This document shows positions 15,718-24,062 of a stretch of DNA of 36,000 bases, in pieces (the first letter of the stretch is position 1; every line of letters starts with the position of its first letter). A program made the translations under genes and the position numbers. Source of the DNA: Phycicoccus elongatus Lp2 (GTDB lineage: Bacteria > Actinomycetota > Actinomycetes > Actinomycetales > Dermatophilaceae); the NCBI RefSeq assembly GCF_000367525.1, contig NZ_HF570956.1:1401183-1437182 (forward strand), given 5' to 3'. The notes below the pieces were generated by a model that worked only from the letters and a program-made list of their open reading frames with translations, searched no databases and was not told where the DNA came from.

Positions 15718-17106
15718 ATGAGCACCACGCACGACGTCATCAACCCGGCGACCGAGGAGGTCGTCACCACCCTCGACCTGGTGGGGGTGGAGGAGACCGA
15801 TGCGGCCATCGCCAAGGCCGTCGAGGTCGGACCGGCCTGGCGGGCGGTCAGCCCTGCTGATCGGGGAATGCTGCTGCGACGCTTCGCCGATGTCGTGGAG
15901 GAGCACACCGAGGAACTGGCACGCCTCGAGGTGACCAACGCCGGCCACACGATCGGCAACGCCCGCTGGGAGGCGGGCAACGTCGTCAACGTCCTGCGCT
16001 ACTACTCGGCCGCTCCCGAGCGCCTCTTCGGCCGGCAGATTCCCGTCGCCGGTGGCCTCGACGTCACCTTCAAGGAGCCGCTCGGCGTCGTCTCGGTCAT
16101 CGTGCCGTGGAACTTCCCGATGCCCATCGCCGGATGGGGCTTCGCCCCGGCACTCGCGGCCGGGAACACGGTCGTCCTCAAGCCGGCCGAGCTGACTCCC
16201 CTGACGGCGATTCGCCTCGGGGAGTTGGCACTTCAGGCCGGCCTCCCTGAGGGCGTCTTCACGATCCTGCCCGGCAAGGGCTCGGTCGTGGGGGAGCGCT
16301 TCGTCACCCACCCCGACGTCCGCAAGGTCTGTTTCACCGGCTCGACCGCCGTCGGTCAGGGCATCATGCGCAAGGCCGCCGACCAGCTCAAGCGGGTCAC
16401 CCTCGAACTCGGCGGCAAGTCCGCGAACATCGTCTTCGCCGATGCGGATGTCGAGAAGGCGGCCGCCAGCGCGCCGATGTCCTTCCTCGACAATGCCGGG
16501 CAGGACTGCTGTGCGCGCACGCGAATCCTCGTCCAGCGCAAGGTCTACGACGCCTTCATGGAGCGCTTCGAGGCGGCGATCAGGGCTGTCCGGGTGGGCG
16601 ATCCCGGCGACGAGTCCACCGAGATGGGCCCGATGGTGAGCAGCGGCCAACGCGACACGGTGCGCTCCTTCGTCGAGGACGCGGAGGCCACCGGCCACGC
16701 GGCCCCCGACATCGCCTTCCGCGGTGCGGCGCCCAGCGGCAAGGGCTGGTGGTATCCACCGACCGTCCTCATGGCGCACGGGACGGGGGACCGCGCGTGG
16801 CGCGAAGAGATCTTCGGCCCGGTCGTGTCGGTCATGCCCTTCGACGACGAGGCGGACGCCATCGCCAAGGCCAACGACACGGCATACGGCCTCAGCGGGT
16901 CGATCTGGACCCGCGACGTGGGCCGGGCCATCCGCGTGTCGCGGGCGGTCGAGGCCGGCAACCTGTCGGTGAACAGCCACTCCTCGGTGCGGTACTCCAC
17001 GCCCTTCGGTGGGTTCAAGGCCAGCGGCATCGGCCGCGAGCTCGGCCCGGATGCCCTTGATGCCTTCACCGAGACCAAGAACGTCTTCTTCGACACCCAA
17101 GCCTGA
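15718..17106 (+). CDS. NAD(P)-dependent aldehyde dehydrogenase
   Basis: A 462-residue ALDH-superfamily enzyme that oxidises an aldehyde to its acid. The catalytic glutamate is E230 in LELGGKS, the nucleotide-binding FTGSTAVG is at 206-213, the PWNFP motif is at 130-134, and the catalytic cysteine is C264 in NAGQDCCARTR. It resembles PuuC and other gamma-aminobutyraldehyde-type enzymes. It lies 22 bases after the ligase and 21 bases before the SDR. In the cluster it would oxidise a gamma-glutamyl-amino aldehyde to a gamma-glutamyl-amino acid. Only a weak purine-rich stretch precedes the ATG, so translation probably relies on coupling. Confidence 0.95.
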   Translation: MSTTHDVINPATEEVVTTLDLVGVEETDAAIAKAVEVGPAWRAVSPADRGMLLRRFADVVEEHTEELARLEVTNAGHTIGNARWEAGNVVNVLRYYSAAPERLFGRQIPVAGGLDVTFKEPLGVVSVIVPWNFPMPIAGWGFAPALAAGNTVVLKPAELTPLTAIRLGELALQAGLPEGVFTILPGKGSVVGERFVTHPDVRKVCFTGSTAVGQGIMRKAADQLKRVTLELGGKSANIVFADADVEKAAASAPMSFLDNAGQDCCARTRILVQRKVYDAFMERFEAAIRAVRVGDPGDESTEMGPMVSSGQRDTVRSFVEDAEATGHAAPDIAFRGAAPSGKGWWYPPTVLMAHGTGDRAWREEIFGPVVSVMPFDDEADAIAKANDTAYGLSGSIWTRDVGRAIRVSRAVEAGNLSVNSHSSVRYSTPFGGFKASGIGRELGPDALDAFTETKNVFFDTQA

Positions 17107-17127
17107 CTCGAAAGGAACAGACACACC

Positions 17128-17895
17128 ATGGCTGGACGCCTGCAGGACAAAGTCGCTGTCGTCACCGGAGGATGCTCCGGCATCGGCCTGGCGACCGTGC
17201 GTCGCTTCGCCGAGGAGGGTGCCAAGGTCGTCATCGCCGACCTCAACGACGAGCTCGGCGCACAGCTCGCCGAGGAGCTCGGCGGCACCTACGTCCACTG
17301 CAACGTCGCGAGCAAGGAGGACGTCGACAACCTCTTCAAGGTCGCCCACGACACCTACGGACGCATCGACATCGCCTTCAACAACGCCGGCATCAGCCCG
17401 CCCGAGGACGACTCGATCCTCGAGACCGACCTCGAGGCATGGGACAAGGTCCAGCTCGTCAACCTCACGTCGGTCTACCTGTGCTGCAAGGCGGTCCTGC
17501 CCTACATGCTCGAGCAGAAGTCCGGCTCGATCATCAACACCGCGTCCTTCGTCGCGGTCATGGGTGCGGCCACCTCGCAGATCTCCTACTCCGCCTCCAA
17601 GGGTGGGGTGCTGTCGATGACGCGCGAGCTCGGTGTGCAGTTCGCGCGCGAGGGCGTGCGCGTCAATGCGCTCTGCCCCGGACCGGTCAACACCCCGCTG
17701 CTGAAGGAGCTCTTCGCCAAGGACGCCGAGCGCGCCGCCCGCCGCCTCGTGCACGTCCCGATGGGTCGCTTCGGGGAGCCCGAGGAGATGGCCAACGCCG
17801 TGCTCTTCCTCGCCTCTGACGAGAGCAGCTTCATGACGGCCAACACCTTCCTCGTCGACGGTGGCATCTCCGGGGCCTACGTCACGCCGCTCTGA
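17128..17895 (+). CDS. Short-chain dehydrogenase/reductase
   Basis: A 255-residue classical SDR. The cofactor motif TGGCSGIG is at residues 13-20, D38 at the end of the second strand favours NAD, NNAG is at 85-88, and the catalytic triad is S140, Y154 and K158 (YSASK). The C-terminus FLVDGGISGAYVTPL is also typical. AAGGA lies upstream of the ATG. Many such genes are named 3-oxoacyl-ACP reductase, but the setting between an aldehyde dehydrogenase and a gamma-glutamyl hydrolase suggests an alcohol dehydrogenase acting on a gamma-glutamylated amino alcohol. That role is inference. Confidence 0.93.
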   Translation: MAGRLQDKVAVVTGGCSGIGLATVRRFAEEGAKVVIADLNDELGAQLAEELGGTYVHCNVASKEDVDNLFKVAHDTYGRIDIAFNNAGISPPEDDSILETDLEAWDKVQLVNLTSVYLCCKAVLPYMLEQKSGSIINTASFVAVMGAATSQISYSASKGGVLSMTRELGVQFAREGVRVNALCPGPVNTPLLKELFAKDAERAARRLVHVPMGRFGEPEEMANAVLFLASDESSFMTANTFLVDGGISGAYVTPL

Positions 17896-17909
17896 GGAGG
17901 GTGAGCGCC

Positions 17910-18635
17910 ATGCCGCGCAATCGACCGGTCATCGGCATCTCGTGTTATGTCGAGAAGGTCGACCGCACCCCGTGGGTGCAGCAGTGGTCGGCCGTGCTGC
18001 CCCATGACTACGTCCACCATGTGGAGGCTGCGGGTGGTGCGGCGGTCATCCTCCCGCCCCGACTCGACGGAGACGACCATCTGGCCCGCGACCTCCTCGG
18101 CCGCGTCGACGGACTGATCCTCGCGGGAGGAGCCGACATCGAGTCCTCGCGCTACGGAGCGCCGCCGCATGCGACAGCGCAGAACCCCCGACCCGACCGC
18201 GACTCCTGGGAGTTGGCCCTGGCGCGCGTTTCCCATGCGGTCGACCTGCCCACCCTTGGCATCTGCCGCGGTATGCAGGTCATGGCGGTGGCTGCCGGCG
18301 GAGCGGTCGAGCAGCATCTCCCCGATCGAGTGGGCACCGAAGCGCACTGCCCGGTGCCCGGACGGTATGCCGCCCACTCCGTCACTCCCGTCGCCGGCAC
18401 CCGAGTGAGTGAGATCCTCGGTGCCGCTCCCCTCGATGTGCCGACCTACCACCACCAAGGAGTGCTGGCCGACTCGTTGGACCACACGGCATACCGCTTC
18501 AGTGCCTGGCACGCGGACGGGACACCAGAGGCGATGGAAGACCCGGGCAGCCGCTTTCGGGTCGCCGTTCAATGGCATCCGGAAGCCGGCGCCGACGCCC
18601 GCCTCTTCCGCGCGTTGGTCGCGTCCGTGCCGTGA
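17910..18635 (+). CDS. PuuD-like gamma-glutamyl hydrolase (class I amidotransferase fold)
   Basis: A 241-residue peptidase C26/class I GATase-fold enzyme like E. coli PuuD, which cleaves gamma-glutamyl-GABA to glutamate and GABA. The nucleophile is C119 in LGICRGMQ, and the partner histidine and glutamate are in the C-terminal FRVAVQWHPEA. An oxyanion-type LAGGADIESSRYG precedes them. AGGAGG at 17895-17900 lies nine bases before ATG 17910, which is preferred over GTG 17901. Its presence at the end of the operon shows that gamma-glutamylated intermediates are formed and later released. It is convergent with the small minus-strand gene at 18669. Confidence 0.92.
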   Translation: MPRNRPVIGISCYVEKVDRTPWVQQWSAVLPHDYVHHVEAAGGAAVILPPRLDGDDHLARDLLGRVDGLILAGGADIESSRYGAPPHATAQNPRPDRDSWELALARVSHAVDLPTLGICRGMQVMAVAAGGAVEQHLPDRVGTEAHCPVPGRYAAHSVTPVAGTRVSEILGAAPLDVPTYHHQGVLADSLDHTAYRFSAWHADGTPEAMEDPGSRFRVAVQWHPEAGADARLFRALVASVP

Positions 18636-18668
18636 TCCGCCGGGGCGACGCCCGGGAAGGCGTCCGGC

Positions 18669-18980
18669 TCAGGCGATGTCGGAGAACCCGAGATGTCGAA
18701 GGCCGTGCCCGCGCATCGCGGTCGCCACAGCCACCTGGGAGGGGCTGGCGTGGGGATCGGTCAGGACGTTGTTCGCACAGTCGATGAGGTGGGCGTACTC
18801 CCGCTGGGCCACGAGGAGGTCGATGACGGCCATCCGCACCGTCGCGCGATGCTTCGGCTCTGCGGCCACGAGGATGTTCTCGAGCCGCACGAGGCCCGTC
18901 ATGGTGGATCGCACGTCGGTCCGGTCGACGATCGTCATGACGGCTTCGATGTCCTCGGCGGTTGTCGGCTTCGTTGCCAT
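18669..18980 (-). CDS. Hypothetical protein, 103 aa, helical
   Basis: No family recognised. The sequence MATKPTTAEDIEAVMTIVDR is followed by a run of predicted amphipathic helices (VRLENILVAAEPKHRATVRM, VIDLLVAQREYAHLIDCANN), which look like one or two TPR-like hairpins. It has no signal peptide or membrane segment. An AAAGGGGG stretch about eight bases before ATG 18980 supports this start; the longer frame to 19076 has a poor arginine-rich N-terminus. It is convergent with the PuuD-like gene and divergent from the metallo-hydrolase gene. Confidence 0.6.
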   Translation of the reverse strand: MATKPTTAEDIEAVMTIVDRTDVRSTMTGLVRLENILVAAEPKHRATVRMAVIDLLVAQREYAHLIDCANNVLTDPHASPSQVAVATAMRGHGLRHLGFSDIA

Positions 18981-19144
18981 GGGCGCCCCCTTTGCCTCAG
19001 CGTCCACCCTGCCAGCGCTTCGTCGACGCCGCCCACGGAAACGGAAGATCCACAGGTTGACCTCAGGATGGAACATGCAATGAAAACGGCGCGTTGACCA
19101 GCGACGGACACGTGACCCATTGACGAATTCGAGACGGCGGACAC

Positions 19145-20263
19145 ATGAGGATCTTCACGAGTTGGGGCGCGCGGGCCCTCGGCGTTGCCGGACTCGGAGT
19201 GGCGGCGGGCCTGGTGAGTGCAGCGCGCGGCATACCGTCGGCGATGGGTGGCCGGGCAACTGGCGAGCGGCGCGCGCGGATGGAGGCCTCGCCCCATTTC
19301 CGCGACGGCAAGTTCCACAACGAGGACCTCGTGTGGGAGCCGGGCACGCGGTCGCTCGCAGAAACTGCGGGCAAGATGATCAGCGGGCGTGCCGACGGTG
19401 TCCCCGGCGGGTCGGTGCCGCTGGTCAGCCAGCCATCGCCCGTGGCACTGGACGGACTGCACGTCACCTGGTTCGGGCACTCCTCGGCGCTGCTCGAAGT
19501 CGACGGAGTGAGCGTCCTGCTCGATCCGGTCTGGAGCGATCGGGTGTCGCCGAGCCAGCAGGTGGGTCCAAAGCGGTTGCACGCCAGCCCCGTCGAACTC
19601 GAGGACCTGCCGCGCATCGACGCGGTCGTCATCTCGCACGATCACTACGACCACCTCGACGAGGGTTCGATCCGGTGGCTGGCCGAGCACACCGACTGCC
19701 AGTTCCTCGTGCCCCTCGGGGTGGGTGCCCATCTGGCCGCCTGGGATGTGCCCGAGCGGCGGATCGAGGACCTCGACTGGGACGAGGACACCAAGGTCGG
19801 GGACCTGCACATCACGGCGACCCAGGCGCAGCACTTCTCCGGGCGGGGCTTCTCACGCGATGGCACTCAATGGGCGTCCTGGGTGATCGCCGGGCCCGAG
19901 CACCGGGTCTTCTACTCCGGCGACGGTGGCTACTTCGCGGGCTTCTCGCTCATCGGGGAACGCCACGGCCCCTTCGACCTCACGCTCGTGCAGGTCGGCG
20001 CCTACGACAGTGCGTGGCCGACCATCCACATGCGTCCCGAGCAGGGTGTCGCCACCCACCTCGACGTGCGTGGCGGCCTGTTGCTGCCGGTGCACTGGGC
20101 GACCTTCAATCTGGCCTTCCACCCGTGGGCGGAGCCCGTCGAGCGACTGCTCGTCGAGGCCGAGCGCCACGAGGTGCCGGTCGTCGTGCCACGCCCCGGT
20201 CAGCGCATCGATGTGAGCGACCCGCCTCCGCTCGACCCGTGGTGGCGCGACCTCGCCCACTGA
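19145..20263 (+). CDS. MBL-fold metallo-hydrolase (NAPE-PLD-like)
   Basis: A 372-residue protein with an N-terminal hydrophobic stretch (about residues 10-28), then a metallo-beta-lactamase fold. The metal motif SHDHYDHLDEGS (H-x-H-x-D-H) is near residue 163, TWFGHSSALLEVDGVSVLLDPVWSD is the strand pair before it, and VFYSGDGGYF carries the bridging aspartate. A last histidine is in LLPVHWATFNLAFHPW. The arrangement resembles the N-acylphosphatidylethanolamine phospholipase D/UlaG group and mycobacterial relatives, often membrane-associated phosphodiesterases. The true substrate is unknown. The 164 bases upstream, shared with the divergent small gene, show several TTGAC(C/G) words but no convincing -10. 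Confidence 0.9.
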   Translation: MRIFTSWGARALGVAGLGVAAGLVSAARGIPSAMGGRATGERRARMEASPHFRDGKFHNEDLVWEPGTRSLAETAGKMISGRADGVPGGSVPLVSQPSPVALDGLHVTWFGHSSALLEVDGVSVLLDPVWSDRVSPSQQVGPKRLHASPVELEDLPRIDAVVISHDHYDHLDEGSIRWLAEHTDCQFLVPLGVGAHLAAWDVPERRIEDLDWDEDTKVGDLHITATQAQHFSGRGFSRDGTQWASWVIAGPEHRVFYSGDGGYFAGFSLIGERHGPFDLTLVQVGAYDSAWPTIHMRPEQGVATHLDVRGGLLLPVHWATFNLAFHPWAEPVERLLVEAERHEVPVVVPRPGQRIDVSDPPPLDPWWRDLAH

Positions 20264-20323
20264 CCGGCGGCACCCACCTGCTCGGCCCGCCAGTCCAGCC
20301 GCCACGCCAGTTGAGCTCCCCGC

Positions 20324-20388
20324 CAGTCGAGAGGGAGCAAAACGCGGGGAAGACGGCAGTCTTCCCGCGTTTTGCTCCCTCTCGACTG
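20324..20388. terminator. Long imperfect hairpin between convergent genes
   Basis: Left arm 20324-20354 and right arm 20359-20388 pair over 30 bp with one bulged G and a four-base loop (GGCA). The stem contains AGGGAGCAAAACGCGGG and its complement. It lies between the stops of the metallo-hydrolase (plus) and the ABC ATPase (minus), so it can end both transcripts. Such length exceeds a normal terminator and suggests a REP-like or MITE-like element. Confidence 0.75.
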
Positions 20389-20436
20389 TGGGGTTGGGGT
20401 GGCCCTCGACCCGGAGTGCGTGAGCAGCAGTGGGGG

Positions 20437-21476
20437 TCACAGGGGGTAGGTGAGAACCGATCCCGTGACCGAGGCGGTGACCCGTTCGCCGGTGCGGGGC
20501 ACCTGGCCGCCGGCGCCGAGGCGGGCCGCGATCTCGGAGCCATCGTCGAGTGCGACGTGCACGAGGGCGTCGTGGCCGAAGTAGTCGCAGTGACGCACCG
20601 TGCCGAAGGCTCCGGTGCGGATCCCCGGCTGGTCGGCGCTGTGCAGCACGATCTGCTCCGGCCTGAGCGCGACCTCGACGGCACCTTCGGCGGCGCTGTC
20701 GGTGGCGTGCGTCCCGAGCGCACTCTCGACGCGACCGTCGTGCGCGCGGCCGACAACGGTGACGAGGTCGCCGAGGAAGCCGGCTGTGACGCGGTCCGCC
20801 GGGGCGGTGTAGACGTCGAGCGGTGATCCGGCCTGCAGGATCCGCCCGGCATCCATGACGACGATCTGGTCGGCAAACGAGAGGGCCTCGTCCTGGTCGT
20901 GGGTCACCATGAGCACAGTCACCCCTTCGGCGGCGAGGGCGTCGGCGACGGCCCGGCGAGTGCTGGCCCGTAGGCCGGCGTCGAGGGAGGAGAAGGGCTC
21001 ATCGAGCAGCACCACCCGTGGGCGGCGGGCCAGTGCGCGGGCCAGCGCCACGCGCTGCTGCTGTCCACCGGAGAGCTGGTCGGGGGATCGGCCGGCGACT
21101 TCGCGGGGAAGACCGACCAGGTCGAGCAGCTCGGTCAGTCGGGTGGCGCGACCGGGGTCGCCCCGGCGCAGCCCGAAGGTGATGTTGTCGGCGACGCTCA
21201 GGTGTGGGAAGAGGGCGCCCTCTTGGGCGACATACCCCAGGCCGCGGTGCTCGGGCGCGATGTTGAGACCGGCGCCGAAGACGTCGCGGTCCGCGACCAC
21301 GACGCGACCGGCATCCGGGCGATGGAAGCCGGCGATGACCCGCAGCAAAGTGGTCTTGCCGCACCCGGACGGGCCGAGGATCGCCGTCGTCGAGCCGGCG
21401 GGCACCGTGAGGTCGACGCCGTGGAGCACCGTCGTGGCACCGTGGCCGGCGACGATCCCCTCAGCCTTGAGCTCGC

Positions 21477-21480
<4 letters not shown>
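20437..21480 (-). CDS. Ferric-iron-type ABC transporter ATPase
   Basis: A 347-residue ATPase of the FbpC/PotA group that powers substrate import. Walker [10 protein letters not shown] near residue 37, Q-loop [10 protein letters not shown], signature LSGGQQQR, Walker [13 protein letters not shown] and H-loop VTHDQDEA are all present; the last hundred residues form a TOBE-like regulatory domain ([12 protein letters not shown]). Its ATG overlaps the permease stop (ATGA at 21477-21480), so it is co-translated. It is the last gene of the four-gene operon that begins behind the iron box at 26699. Confidence 0.95.
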
Positions 21481-23021
<1,541 letters not shown>

Positions 23022-23033
23022 GACCTCATCGCC

Positions 23034-24062
23034 TCACAGGATCCCGGCGGCTGTCATGAGCTTGATGACCTCGGGCCCATCGAGGGTGAAGGGGTCGATG
23101 GATGGTGCCTGCAGGGAGTCCAGCGGCGGCAGCGCCGGGTCGGACGCGACACCGTCGCCGACGGCATACTCCATCGACTTGCTGCTCACCAGGGCCTCCT
23201 GTCCCTTTGCGCTGGTGACCCACGCGAGGAACTTCTGGGCGTCGGCCTGCTTCGTGCTCGCCTTGAGGACACCACCGGCGCTGACACTGACGAACGCGCC
23301 GACGTCCTCACCCTTGAAATAGTGCAACTTCGTGTTCGCGCTGCCCTCCTTGGTGAGCGCCTGGTCGCGGTACCAGTAGTAGTGGTACATGATCCCCATC
23401 GGGACCTCGCCGGCGTTGACGGCCTTCATCGTGGCGATGTTGTTCTGGTAGACCTTGGCGTTCTCCTTGAGCCCCTTGAGCCACGTCTCGGTCCGGTCGG
23501 CGCCCTCGGCCTGGAGCACTCCCGAGACGATTGCCTGGAAGTCGGCGCCGCTGGGAGCTGCTCCCCACTTGCCCTTCCATTTCGGGTCGGCAAGGTCGAG
23601 CATCGACGCCGGCAGATCGGCCTCGGAGATCTTGCTCGGGTTGTAGATGAGCACCGTGGAACGGGCCGCGATGCCGACCCACTCACCGCTGCTCGGGCGG
23701 TACTGCTGGCTCACCTGGTCAAGGGTGCTCTGCTCCACCGGGGAGAGCAGGCCGGCGTTCTGGACCACGGTCATCGCGGGGGAGTTCTCGGTGAGGAAGA
23801 CGTCGGCCTGGGTCTTGTCCCCCTCGGCGACGAGTTGGTTGCCCATCGAGGAGTCCTTGCCCTGCCGGACCTGCACCTGGATTCCAGTGTCCGCGGTGAA
23901 GCCCTTGACCCACGCGTCGACGAGATTGGCGTGCTGGGCGCTGTAGATCGTCAGCTTGCTCGGGTCGAGGGGAGCCTCGCCAGTGGCGGAGTCGCCGCTG
24001 CCGCAGGCGGCAAGAGCGAGGGCGGCCACAGCCACGACGGCGGGCAGGTGTCGGCGCTTCAT
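23034..24062 (-). CDS. Ferric-iron-binding lipoprotein of the ABC transporter
   Basis: A 342-residue type II periplasmic-binding-fold lipoprotein of the FbpA/FutA kind. The signal peptide MKRRHLPAVVAVAALALAAC ends in a lipobox (LAAC, C20). LTIYSAQH at residues 37-44 is the usual first strand and ligand region, and YHYYWYR at 226-232 holds the tyrosines that bind ferric iron directly in FbpA. GIAARSTVLIYNPSKI is also typical. AGAAGGA precedes ATG 24062, whose ATGA overlaps the stop of the large gene upstream. Ferric iron as the ligand is supported by the tyrosine cluster and by the iron box at the head of the operon. Confidence 0.93.
   Translation of the reverse strand: MKRRHLPAVVAVAALALAACGSGDSATGEAPLDPSKLTIYSAQHANLVDAWVKGFTADTGIQVQVRQGKDSSMGNQLVAEGDKTQADVFLTENSPAMTVVQNAGLLSPVEQSTLDQVSQQYRPSSGEWVGIAARSTVLIYNPSKISEADLPASMLDLADPKWKGKWGAAPSGADFQAIVSGVLQAEGADRTETWLKGLKENAKVYQNNIATMKAVNAGEVPMGIMYHYYWYRDQALTKEGSANTKLHYFKGEDVGAFVSVSAGGVLKASTKQADAQKFLAWVTSAKGQEALVSSKSMEYAVGDGVASDPALPPLDSLQAPSIDPFTLDGPEVIKLMTAAGIL

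Noticed and set aside
18640-18656. GC hairpin after the PuuD-like gene as terminator
   Set aside because: Only about five clean base pairs with a bulge and no T-tract; too weak to call.
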